NCBI GenBank assembly: GCA_030686995.1
Contig: CM060694.1
Coordinates: 91,851,844-91,915,843 of the forward strand
Reading direction: 5' to 3'
DNA length: 64,000 nt
DNA from: Artemisia argyi
Lineage: Eukaryota; Streptophyta; Magnoliopsida; Asterales; Asteraceae
Shown here: positions 11,545 to 21,912 of the stretch, piece after piece
How positions within the stretch are numbered: position 1 is the first letter of the stretch
How the letters are laid out: every line of letters begins with the position of its first letter
Translations under genes and position numbers: made by a program
Notes under the pieces: generated by a model
The model's database searches: none
What the model was told of the DNA's origin: nothing
Seen by the model: the letters and a program-made list of their open reading frames with translations, nothing else

Positions 11545-11938
11545 AAACCACAAACCGACCTACCAACAAGAGTTGAAATCAGTAGTGTACAGGCTAGTCA
11601 CAGGTGCTATTTGGTTGACTTGATTTTCTGAGGCAAATGCTACAGTAGTCGTCGGAGTTTCTTCCCTTAACAACTCAGAAATCGCTTCATCCCTACAAAG
11701 TAAGATTAAAATTGTTACATTGTGAATGAGTCCAATCTCCCATAATCAAATGAATGTGAACTATTTGTAGTGATGAGCTACCTGCTGGAGATTGCATCAT
11801 CAATCAGAGTTCCAGAAGAACTAGTATCAGATAATGTTTGACTAACTCGAGTTTTAGGGGCAGAAGAAGCTCGGGCATTCTTACTTGGTAACCCTGGCCA
11901 CTCAGGAATCCCTACGTTCCTACAAACATTCCTGAAGG
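11545..11938 (-). pseudogene. Captured exons of an unidentified gene
   Basis: Two minus-strand exon-like pieces lie inside splice-site consensus. One (about 11784-11938) starts after an AG acceptor, reads NVCRNVGIPEWPGLPSKNAR and a Ser-rich tail, and ends at AG|GTAGCT. The next (about 11560-11696) starts after TTTGTAG, reads DEAISELLREETPTTTV, and reaches a stop. The CR-x2-GI-x2-WP pattern faintly recalls the RWP-RK core, but the following basic motif is absent and I do not assign it. It could also be the C-terminal part of the Agenet-type gene just upstream. Confidence 0.4.
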
Positions 11939-12052
11939 TACCTTTTTTTACTGCGAATGCAGAAACGTGGCTAAAATAAACCTCACAAGTTCTAATATTT
12001 AAACAAAATGATCAGCGTATATATATTTAGGGTAGGTAGAAGAAGCTTACTT

Positions 12053-12229
12053 CCAAGCTTCTCAGCAGCATAGGAACTACTATGTCCGAAATATGGAACA
12101 AGACGAAAGTAATAAGTGTGAGGAAGTGACCGTGTTCTGCGCTTCCTTTTTCGACTATCAATGTTAGTATTTATACAAATCCTTCTTGAGCAATCAGTTG
12201 GTATTGAAGATTGCAAACCGGCGTTCTGC
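12053..12229 (-). pseudogene. Captured exon, unidentified, basic
   Basis: On the minus strand an acceptor (TTTTGCAG at about 12230-12237) opens a frame of about 59 codons with a basic cluster SRKRKRRTRSLPHTYYFRLVP. It closes at a consensus donor (GAA|GTAAGC, about 12050). I do not recognise the protein. Orientation and position suggest it belongs to the same captured transcript as the exons on either side. Confidence 0.4.
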
Positions 12230-12699
12230 AAAAGATTTGTAACATCAGTAATTATAATGAAGCAGGATCATAGTATCTAAGGATTGGTATCATATGGGAT
12301 TGGAAATAGTACTTTTTAACATGTTACAAACTAAAATAAAGTGCACCACTCTACAAATAGACAATTGCCATCCTTGTCATGTCTGCCCACTTAGAATTTA
12401 ATACCTATGAGATGCACGAGGCCCTCATCCAATCTGGCCTAAAGGCGAAGCTATGCTCTTATACCATTTGTAACAACTCAAACTCAAAGCCGTAGTCTGT
12501 CTGACTCAATAACTTTTTAAGCTCAACTCAAAAGTTCAAACCACAATGAACCTATAGTATTAGTAATATTGCAACAACTATTCACAACATATTGACTGCA
12601 TGTTTTTTTTTTTTTTTCTAAAACTAATTACACGTTCTAATAAAAATCTAACATAATCAATGAGCATGAGCTGGATATGGAGTGACAAAAAATTTGTAT

Positions 12700-14555
12700 T
12701 TACGAATATATGCAGATAGGGGCAGGGCAAACCTCAAGTAGTCTGCAAACTTCAGCAGCCCCAACTTCAAGTGGCACCCACTCCTTTAATTGCCCTGAAC
12801 CACATAAGATCAGAATAAAAGTTTCAGAGACACAACTTTTCTCGTACTCAAGAACATGTTTAAAAACAAAAAAGTTCAATCAATATCTAAGGGAGTACAT
12901 CATATACTACCTTTATCTGATTTTATATCAGTGTAACAAACAAGGGCTTTTCCATCTTTCACACTCAATACATTAGCTCCAAACCAGGCACCATCATAAG
13001 TATCACCGTCTTTGCGCACCTGAAATACAACTAACTTGATATCCAGAAAATGCAAGCAAAGAAAACAATCATACATGAAAACATAGAAGTGACCATTTTA
13101 ACCTGTTTACTAACAAAAGGTTTATTTAGGTTATGATAGTAATCAACCCATTCAAAAATCGTTATAATGCTTACAGACTCCTAAATCATTCTACAACTTA
13201 GAAGCTTAGTTATTACTCCGTATTCTACTAACAAGTTTTTTGTAATTATTAACAACGTGTTAATTATGCATAAGAAAAAGAAAATGAAGTTTGTGGGACA
13301 ACCCAACTAACCCCCCACCTCCAACGAAAAGACAATAAAAATAGGCTGAAGAATAAAGTTACGAATCAAGTAAACTCCTTGTTGCCCCTGCATGCTTACC
13401 TCAACAAGACAACCTTCCTCGATGATATTCTCTTTCAAGCCTGTAGAAGCTTTAGGATGGGCTTGACCAACTGATGTATTAATAGACCCAATCTCTAATT
13501 CGGGTACAACCCCAATAGTTTTGGCCAAGTGGGAACCTTTACGAACCCTTGGCTTTCTCTTACTCTTTTCATGGGTTGTAAACGGAAGAGATGTCCCCTC
13601 AACTGACACATACTCAATATTCTCATTTCTGGATATACCAGATTTTGTATTCATAATTTCTTTTTCAGACACTTCAGGAGCAGATTCAACAATCCTCTTG
13701 TCATTGCCATTCAAATTTGGTTGTTGCTTGGATGCTAACCCGGGAGTCTTTCAGTAACCCTCAGAACCAGCTTTAACCAAATCTAGTAAGGACATCGGTT
13801 CACTCGTCGCAACAATTTTTCCAGCTTGAGATACCGCTTCAGCCGCCAACTCAGCAGCTTTTACTACGGCGTTTAGGTTTTCAGCATGTTTTGACGAAGA
13901 TATTGATGCACTATTGACCATTGATCTTGCGTGTTCAGCAAAATCTGATGCAATTTTAGCAGCAGCTGCTGCCACCTTGGCAACAGAAGCAGCTGCTGCT
14001 ATTGAAACAGCTGAAGATACTAGCTTTGCTTCCTTATCTGAACTCAAAGCCGAATTATTTTGTGTTTCCAGCTGATTATGGCAGTGATTGACCGCAACAG
14101 CAGCATGCTTAGTAGCATCCTCTGATTGTAGCTTTGACTCCACAACTTTGATCAAAGTCTCCTCTGATATTGCAACTTTAACCTTGTTTGGATCATGAAT
14201 AGGTGATATTTCCTCTTGTCAAATTTGCACACTTGATCATACGTAGAAGTTGGACATCTATTCAACATTGACTCCCTCATTGTCTTTGCATACTCTATTG
14301 GCACCAAATAATCCTAAATGAGAAATTAATAATTAGCAGTTCGATGTTCAAATAACCAACATAGTTATTCGAAATTTAACAGTGAGTATCCACGGAAATG
14401 GGAAGGTCGTACCAGTTGACCAACATGTTGACCAAGCTTAACATAAATTCCACCATTTTTGAAACATGTGTCTTCAAGCCTACGTGCGCCCCGAACTTTA
14501 TGTTTAACTCTTCCTCTCTTATCACTATCCTATGCCAGTCTCATTAGTGAATACT
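12700..14555 (-). pseudogene. Captured Agenet-domain gene fragment (G2484-1-like), spliced, broken
   Basis: Minus-strand exons keep consensus splice sites and matching phases. Exon at about 13400-14212 has an Ala-rich helical part, then LLDLVKAGSEGY, a TGA at 13751 where the family has Trp, a basic segment, then LAKTIGVVPELEIG and LKENIIEEGCLVE, with donor GAG|GTAAGC. Exon 12911-13019 reads VRKDGDTYDGAWFGANVLSV and on. Exon about 12700-12794 reads QLKEWVPLEV. The order and spacing match the Agenet region of plant G2484-1-type nuclear proteins. Agenet modules are Tudor-like chromatin readers. A further upstream exon (about 14404-14550) carries a TAG. The piece lacks the gene's ends and is non-functional. 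The family name is from memory. Confidence 0.72.
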
Positions 14556-14708
14556 CGTAATCTGAAAGAAAGCCAACATTTACCTTGCTTAGAAGAAATT
14601 TTAAGATTATTGTGTTCAACTGACAACTGCAATCGATGAGACTTGTATATGGTGCATTTATATTATTGGCATGAACAAAAAGATCACAGGATTATAAGGG
14701 GGTGTCAG

Positions 14709-14875
14709 CAGTGGCGGAACTAAGATTTCAACATAGGGTATGCACTTTTTTTTCAGTGTCTCGAAGGGTATGCACCCTATGTATATTATCAAAAAAAAAA
14801 AAAAAAATTACACTAGCCCGTCGAATTTTAGGGTATGCACGTGCATACCCGTGCTACACTCTAAATCCGCCCCTG
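14709..14875. mobile_element. hAT-type MITE, 167 bp
   Basis: The termini CAGTGGCGGA and TCCGCCCCTG are imperfect inverted repeats, flanked by a perfect 8-bp target duplication GGTGTCAG (14701-14708 and 14876-14883). This is the hAT signature. It contains an internal A17 run and GGGTATGCAC motifs, and has no coding capacity. It inserted just upstream of the captured Agenet exons, inside the CACTA cargo. Confidence 0.85.
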
Positions 14876-14883
14876 GGTGTCAG

Positions 14884-16290
14884 GCATTTCATCTTGAAAG
14901 TGATAGTTTGATTAGTGTGTTCTCAAATCACAGAAATCAGTTTCTAGTGTTTAACTAGCTGAAGGCGTTGTTAAGAAGTTTTTTTCTTTGCATCTTTAAA
15001 AATGAAGGGAGTCCTGGCATATGACCTGACATACCAATACTTCTGATTATTTAGATCGGTAATTCTTTAACATCCTAAAAAATATTCTGACTTTACCAAC
15101 CATCATCAAACAGCTGATCATCAAATTATCACAAATTCAAACATCAGGAGCAATGTCACACACCCAATTCAGTATATGTTTAATCCCCTCAACAAGAAAA
15201 ACAATATGTTTTATGCCTCCGAATAAATTAACCTTTCGAATACCAAAGGGATTGCATATTTCTATTGCTTATTTGCTTCTTGCGTCTTTTAGATACATCA
15301 AACACGTTTCAGTGTTGGAAGTTTGAACAGAGAAACAACTTACGCCTATTCTGATGGTGTTCATTCCATAAGCACTTTTCTTTATAAGTGGAAGCTTAAA
15401 ATATACATTCTCAAACACCTCTTATATAAAAAACGGAGACTCTATATATTCTACGGGTTACCTGATAATTTCATACTAACTAGCTTTAAGTGATGTACTT
15501 AAGAACACAATTTTGGTCTCACGCTAGGCCAAAATCAGGAGCATGTATAATTAACTGTTCTTCTGTTCCTACTTTAAGACTTTTTACAAAATAAAATCTA
15601 TATATTAGACAGTAACCACAACAAATAACAAATTAACCATGGGGGTGTTTAGCATTAAGTTTTGAATTGTCAGAATTACGTTGTGAGTGTTTGGCGTATC
15701 CTGATCATCATTTAAGAATACACACGTAAACAACCCTAAAATCATTATTGTTAAACATAAATTGATTATTTCAGTGGCGGCAGCGGCCCTAAAAGACATG
15801 ACGTGCACTTTATTAAAACTTACACGTGACAAAAAAAATCTAGGACTATGTGCATTTCAAAGAAAATCGGCATCACAAACCACAGATCTACATACACACC
15901 TGCAAAAATAGGAGAGGGAGAAGACTCACCATGTGCAAAAGCTGAAAGAACGAGATCATGTACAAAAATAGCAGTGATTATAAGGGAGGAGCGGCTGTAG
16001 AAGAGTGGTGCACCAGTGATTTTGATTTTTAATTTTGTAAAAGAGTGATTTTGATGTAGAAGAGTGATTATTAGCGATTATATCGTTAATTTTGTGAAGA
16101 TGGATATGATTTTGATTTTGGGGGAATTGAATATGTGTGACTGAATGAGTGAAAGTTTAAGGGAATAAGTGCATAGCATATGGAGGGATTAAGAAATGTG
16201 ATTTTGATTTTTGGGAAAATTTGGGCGGGATATAGTGAAAATATTTTAGGGGGAAGACTGAATTTTTGCGAAAACTTTATAAAGGCCATG
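14884..16290. other. CACTA cargo without recognisable genes
   Basis: AT-rich sequence with only short accidental ORFs. It lies upstream of the minus-strand Agenet fragment and could contain its captured 5' region or introns, but no start exon or promoter stands out. Short tandem echoes of GATTTTGA and GTAGAAGAGTG occur near 15995-16130. Confidence 0.4.
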
Positions 16291-16400
16291 TATTAATCCA
16301 ATGTTTTGAAAACCGGTTTTTAATTGATCTGGTCAAGTTATCGGGTTACCGGGTTATCTGTTCAACCGGTTCGACCACTGGGTCAACCTGATTTTCTATT
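16291..16400. repeat. AAAACCGGTT-rich dispersed repeat fragment
   Basis: The segment from TTTTGAAAACCGG to GGTTCGACCACTGGGTCAAC has the composition of a widespread plant short dispersed repeat. No terminal repeats or target duplication could be fixed, so the class is uncertain. Confidence 0.35.
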
Positions 16401-17356
16401 TAAAAAGATTAAAAAAAAAACTATTATTTTTAATACAAAAAAAAGTATGTATATATATATATATAAATAATGACAAATATAATATCTGGAATATAGTAGA
16501 AAGCCCAATCAAATATAAGAAAGTTAGTGGTAAAAGTTTGATTAGATATCCGATGATTAGAAAAGTATACGACTTAGAGATCGGTTGACTCTTTAAAGAC
16601 ATCCAACAAATAGTGGCGATCGGTTAACACTTAATTCGTTTAATTAACAAATAGCTAGTAGAAGACCCGATGTAATATAGTGAAGGAAGAAATATGTTTT
16701 TTTAGTTTTATGATATGTTATTAGGAGTTGAGTTATTTAAAAAACCATACATTACTCACATACAAAGGGTCATATATTGACCATTGATTTAATTTTGATC
16801 AACGGTTAAGATCAAAACAATTACTACTAAAAAAATACACGGAGGGGCAATTTCGTAAACTTACAATTCCAACAAACACCCATTATCGCTTTCATTTCGT
16901 CATAACTTCCCTCACCAAACACACACTAAAAACACACACTACTCACGGAAATAAACCGATCAAAATCCAAGCCCTAGAAACACACCGGATCTACCAATCT
17001 CACCGGAAAAAATGGCGGAAAGTGGCGGAGATGATATAGTACTGAAACCATACCCATCTCAGGCGAAAAAGAAGAATAAAAATACGGTTAAAAAACCGAT
17101 TATAGGTATACTGATACATTTTAAACAACTACTTTACTATCTCTTACTATCATATATGTTTGAAATATTGATGCATACTATGTATAGAGAGTATACTGAA
17201 GATGTTATGAATTTACATTGATTATTGAATGTTTATGCAAGTTATTGTGATTTTGTGAAGAAATAAGTAACTAGAAATTATGTTTTCAAAGTTAACAGAT
17301 AGAATCAGTTGATGTTGAAATAAAAAACACAGATTAGAAGCATTTATTCAAGGCAT

Positions 17357-17700
17357 CTTATGCAGCTAAGCCTTCGGCTTAGCAGCAGAAGATGCCTTTG
17401 GCGAAGACGAAGGCGTCTTCTGCATCTAAGCCACAGAAGATGGCTTCGGCTATGCCAAAGGCATCGGTTGCGGCTAAGCCGCAAAAGACGCCTCCGGCTT
17501 CGCCGAAGGGGTTGGCTGCTGCTTAGCAATATAAGACATGTTTGGCTTAAATGAAGACACATTTGGCATACACAAAGGCATAGGATGTGGCTTAGATGTA
17601 AACGCCTTTGGCATACACAAATGTATAAGATGCGCCTTAGCCGCATACTACGCCTTTGGAATAGAAAAAGGCATAGGATGCTGCTTAGTCTGTATTTTAT
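17357..17700 (+). repeat. 48-bp minisatellite encoding 16-residue Lys/Ala/Pro repeats
   Basis: After a possible acceptor (TATGCAG, about 17362), units of 48 bp run from 17386. Three good copies and several decayed ones read KMPLAKTKASSASKPQ, KMASAMPKASVAAKPQ and KTPPASPKG in the phase that exon 1 of the surrounding gene would deliver. Stops TAG flank the good copies. The composition recalls the tails of histone H1-like or AT-hook proteins. The local GC content is higher than the surroundings. Confidence 0.65.
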
Positions 17701-17803
17701 CACTTATGATATAGCAAAATATTCACTTATAGATAGATTAAGTTGATATTCAATGTATTTTATCACATATGATATTGAAAAAAAACACTTGTTTTAGCTG
17801 CAG

Positions 17804-17834
17804 CGATAGCCTTCGGCTTTGCCGAAGGCTATCG
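17804..17834. repeat. Perfect 14-bp-stem hairpin
   Basis: CGATAGCCTTCGGC and its exact reverse complement GCCGAAGGCTATCG are separated by TTT. It lies just after another CTGCAG and is related to the AAGCCTTCGGCTTA palindromes of the 48-bp repeat block (a shorter 8-bp-stem copy is near 17363-17381). Confidence 0.9.
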
Positions 17835-18389
17835 ATGCAACTAAGCCTTCGAAAAAAAAAACGGATGATGTATGTTAATTGGTCGATCTGCTTAAACATA
17901 ATTACTAAAAATACGTGTTTTAAAAATGTACATAAAGGTAAAGAAAAGGAAACTGACGATGTGGTAAAAGTAATAACAACATTGCCGTTCTTAAAGTCAT
18001 CCACTAAAGAAAAACAAACTGCAAAAGGTAAATTTTATTTGCTTTATCACATATGATATTTCATATTTTTTTTTTCAAATCATTTGTCTTATCACATGTG
18101 ATACTTGATTTTCTTTGTATTTGTTATTGTATTATCACATGTGATAAAATTTTAAAAAAATTTTGCAGGACATCTAGTAGATGTTGATGACATGAAAATA
18201 GAACAGGAGGAAGATGATAACAACAAAAAGAAGCAAGAGCCAAAAAAGAAGGTAATTAAAAAAGAAGAACCAGAAGTTGTTCAGAGAGAAAAGAAAAAAG
18301 ATATGTCAAGACGAAGTGCACGACAAGAGGGCGTGCACAGAAAGCAAAAATTAGGGTTTGTTGATGAACGGGATGAAGGAGGTGGTTAG

Positions 18390-18930
18390 AGGAGCTGGTT
18401 AAATGAGAGAGAAGAAAGAAACACACACTTTGTGTGTGTGAAAAAAATGACACAATAATTGAGATGAGAGTAAAAAATAATATTTATATAGTCCTAAAAT
18501 ACCCTTGTAGTGTAAATGTTAACTCTAATCTCAGCCATTAGATTAAAATGAATGGAAGGTGAGGATTGATCCCTTGATATGTAAAGAATATTTAATCCTC
18601 AAATGATCTTATATCATGTTATTAGTAGCTTTAATTTTACTCACAAAGTCTTTGTGATTTACGAAATGATTTTTATCTACGTAACTGAAGTAAGGCTTAT
18701 AGATATGAAGAGGGAATAATTTTTTTGGGATTTACGGTAATGCTTGCGGGTTAGGATACACACACATGTATTTCGTTCTTTCTTGATGATAAACTTTGAA
18801 TGCCTTAAAATGTTTTGTAGTATTCCAATCATATGATTATTAGCGTGTAAATACTTTTGGGTCAAATGTTATAGTTTGTGGTTATGTATAAAGTCCACGT
18901 CTTCAAAGTGTATCTATTATAATGCTATTA
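18390..18930. other. 3' flank of the captured lysine-rich gene
   Basis: No ORF of interest. A (TG)n-like stretch at 18425-18442 and a short AT-rich tail follow the TAG stop and may be captured 3' UTR. Nothing else is recognisable. Confidence 0.4.
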
Positions 18931-18934
18931 CATA

Positions 18935-19185
18935 TAAAAACGGATGAAAACGGATAAAAACAAATGAAAACGAATGTAATTATATAAAAATGGATAAAAA
19001 CATATAAAAAAACGGATGAAAACTTATGGAAATGTATAAAAACATACAAAACGATAAAAACTGATGAAAACATATAAAAATTGATGAAAATGTATAAAAA
19101 CAGATGAAAATGTATAAAAACGAATGAAAGCATATAAAAACGAATAAAAACGTATAAAAATGTACAAAAACGGATAAAAACGTAC
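18935..19185. repeat. Degenerate minisatellite of ATAAAAACGGATGAAAAC units
   Basis: About 20 loosely repeated units of 10 to 12 bases (AAAACGGATG, AAAACATATA, AAAACGTATA). Phe-rich minus-strand ORFs through it in three frames reflect the repeat and are not genes. Confidence 0.85.
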
Positions 19186-19436
19186 AAAGATCCAATATGA
19201 AGAAGAAGAAAAAAAATTTCCTATGAAAATAAAAATGCTTGAAAATAGTTTCATCTAAACATCTTTACATTTTTTAAAAAGGAAAAATATAACTCTATTT
19301 ATACGGGTTTTTAAAATTCTCAACTATTTTCTAATGAAGAAAAGTCATTCCCTTCTCTAGGAATTTAGAAATGAAAAAACAGTAAAAATTTCACCAACTA
19401 AACGCACCCTAAGTGTTTCAATGTTATATAACACAC

Positions 19437-19939
19437 TAGGGCTGTAAACGAAACCGGATGAATACGAACGAAGCCTTATTTATGTTCGTTCGTTTAGTTT
19501 TAACCAGACAAATAAACGGATACAAATGGTTAAACGGACGAATTTTCTTATTCAAGTTCGTTTATAATAAAATTTGGTAGTTCATGTTCGTTTTTTTGTT
19601 CATTAAGACACTAAACGAACCTTAAACGAACATAAATGAATGTAGAAAAATAAAAATAAACTTTATTAAATTATGCATAATATTTTATTTTATAAGTATT
19701 GTTTTGTTCGAACAAACATATTTTAAAAGTATACAATTAAAATATATGATATATGAATATAAGTAAATAAATGAACATAAACGAATGTTAATAAACGCAT
19801 AATTGGACGTTAACAAACATAAATGAACGAACACGACTTTTGTTAATATTCGTTCATTTAATAAATAAACGAACATAAACGAACTTTTTACCGAACGGTT
19901 AATAGAATGTTCATTGAACGTTTAGTTCGTTTACATCTC
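19437..19939. mobile_element. MITE with GGGCTGTAAACGAA ends, likely hAT-like
   Basis: The left end TAGGGCTGTAAACGAA and right end TTCGTTTACATCTC form an imperfect inverted repeat. The flanks TATAACACAC (19427-19436) and TATAACTCAC (19940-19949) are a 10-bp near-perfect duplication. The interior is rich in AACGAACATAAACGAA in both orientations, giving a long palindromic structure. It has no coding capacity. Confidence 0.65.
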
Positions 19940-19949
19940 TATAACTCAC

Positions 19950-21777
19950 AAGATAAATATTGTTCATTTAATAATATTCGTAATATATATTTGAAAGTTT
20001 TTCCTTAAGTTTAACACTACATAAATAGAATTTTATATGCATTTTGAACAATCAAAAAATATTGTTCATCAAAATATTACTTGTCACGAAAAGCTTTAAC
20101 TTAAAAAAATAGCTCATAAAACTTTTTTGTTATATATTTGTCATTCGCCGTGTCGCACGAGTACCTTTTTAACAATCCGAATTCAAAATCAATATTTAAA
20201 CCAACCTCTTATTCTATTACTAATTTTTATGGAATTCATTATTTTTGTTTCTAGCCGTTTTATCGAAAATTGTCGTTTTTAACTAATTCTGCGTCGTGCA
20301 TTGGATATTTATTCGTTAAATCATTTAAGAAATCAACAATTTCATGTGTTTAGCTTCGAGAGCTTAATTACTTTTATTTTAGTGTTTCCCGAATTTTTTC
20401 ACGTTTTAGTCGAAACCGAGTCAAAATAGTATATTCAAACTTTGTAACATTTTAATTACTTGTTTTAACACAAAATAATGTAATGTAAATTTTTAAAAAA
20501 ATAAATACATATAGTTAGCCAAACACTTTCGAATGACTGTCCCATTCCATTTTTGGTATAACTGGACCCGCTATACGATGTATTAGTAGAACCCCTGGGA
20601 TACGACGCCCCTGCTCCTTGAGTATCATGGGATTGACGTAGTATAATTTTTACTTCTCCATCAAAACCAAAAACCAAAAACCAAAAACCAAAAACCAAAC
20701 ACCCCCCTCTATATTTATACTTACCTTATCCAATTTACTTTATATATAAAACACACGACACAACAAAAGACTTCCATGTCTTCCTCCCTCTCCTCCCACA
20801 CACGGCTCATCACAAAATCAAGAGGGTTTCACCATCTTCGATCTTTGATTTAATTCAAGTATACAAGAGTGATTATCATGGTCATCTAAAGTGTTCTTAA
20901 AGATCAATTCATCCAATTTCAAGAATTTAATCAAGGATTAAAAGTTAAGGTTTCATAAGTAAATTGGAGATTTTTCAAGAGTTGATTGGGGTTTGGTTTA
21001 ATCAAGTAATTAGCAGTATTTAAAAGGTTTAGAAGTTATTTTTTATTTGGTTTGGGTTGCTCCTTGGTCCGAAAATCAGCCAACACCATAGGAGGGTGTT
21101 TGTGTTTGATTCTTTATTGTTATTCTCTATCTTGTAAGTTTTGTTCCTTGATTCTTCATTTTTCTTTTGATTTTGGCCCATGCATTTTGGTCATAGATTC
21201 TGAAAATAAGTTAATTATTAATGTTCTTGTGAGTGTGGAATAATAAGTGTGGCATTGCATAGGATTTTGAAGGAATAAAACATTGTTTGGTTTGATTATG
21301 AACATGATTATAGTGGCTGTTTTAGATCAGCAGCTAAAACGAATTGGTGTGCAATATTTTTAGCTTATGGCCTGCTGGGAAATTACATTTTTAGATAGAT
21401 ATATGTCTTAGCTTCATGTGGCAAATTGGATGGGTTATCAACTCCTCCGGATGAGGAAGCTATGGCCGTTTTATGATTGTTAGTCAAATCTGGAGCATCG
21501 TTTGGAAAACGAGTTAAACTCCAGGTTGCCACCACTATGCTAATGCTCACAAACCTACACTAATGTCACCGATCTTCTTTAACCATGTTTGTGGGTCAAA
21601 TGTAATTTTTGCGATTTCGAGTGGGTTTCTTTACAGATCAGGTAGTTTAATGTGTTTTATCTTCAATTTCATCATCAATTTTAGTAGTTATTTTTGTCAA
21701 TCTCTCTCTTTTTTTAATCGTTGGTATCTTTGATGAAATAATAATTTGGTGTTTTTTATTTCAAGCCCCAAAGATTG
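19950..21777. other. CACTA cargo, gene-promoter-like but non-coding
   Basis: An (AACCAAA)n run at 20663-20699 is followed by a TATA-like TATATAAAACAC (about 20740-20751) and a pyrimidine-rich leader-like stretch (TCTTCCTCCCTCTCCTCCC, about 20777). This resembles a captured promoter and 5' UTR or part of an LTR. No ORF of substance follows, so I do not name a gene. Confidence 0.35.
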
Positions 21778-21912
21778 AAGATTTGAAGGCTGGCCGTCAA
21801 TTAAAGCTGTATAAGTAACAACATCGGGTACATGACCTTTAATCACCATTTCTATGTATAAACCCATTGCACCTTCCATATTCTTTACTTTACAATAACC
21901 ATCAATCTACCC
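21778..21912 (-). pseudogene. Captured PPR-motif gene fragment
   Basis: On the minus strand the frame reads IDGYCKVKNMEGAMGLYIEM and continues VIKGHVPDVVTYTALIDG, one complete P-type 35-residue pentatricopeptide motif flanked by the end of the previous one and the start of the next. PPR proteins bind organellar RNA. Only about one motif is present, with no start, no transit peptide and no neighbours, so it is a fragment carried as transposon cargo. Confidence 0.8.

Larger units (their letters stand above)
17012..18389 (+). pseudogene. Captured spliced gene for a lysine-rich protein, with 5' leader
   Basis: A CA-rich leader (about 16860-17011) precedes ATG in MAESGGDDIVLKPYPSQAKK. Exon 1 (17012-17105) ends ATA-G|GTATAC. 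A later exon (about 17939-18027) reads GKEKETDDVVKVITTLPFLK and ends AAA-G|GTAAAT. The last exon (about 18169-18389) follows TTTTGCAG and reads VDVDDMKIEQEEDD, then Lys/Glu clusters, and stops with TAG. All junctions are phase 1, so the frame is continuous across these three exons. Between exons 1 and 2 lies a 48-bp repeat block that is in phase but carries stops. I do not recognise the protein. It looks nuclear and unstructured. Confidence 0.55.

Noticed and set aside
11784..11938. RWP-RK domain in the captured exon
   Set aside because: Only the CR-x2-GI-x2-WP pattern agrees. The RK and following basic residues are missing, so the name was not used in the annotation.
18903..19254. Phe-rich minus-strand ORFs resembling membrane proteins
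   Set aside because: Three overlapping frames give similar Phe/Ile-rich products because the DNA is a short-unit minisatellite.
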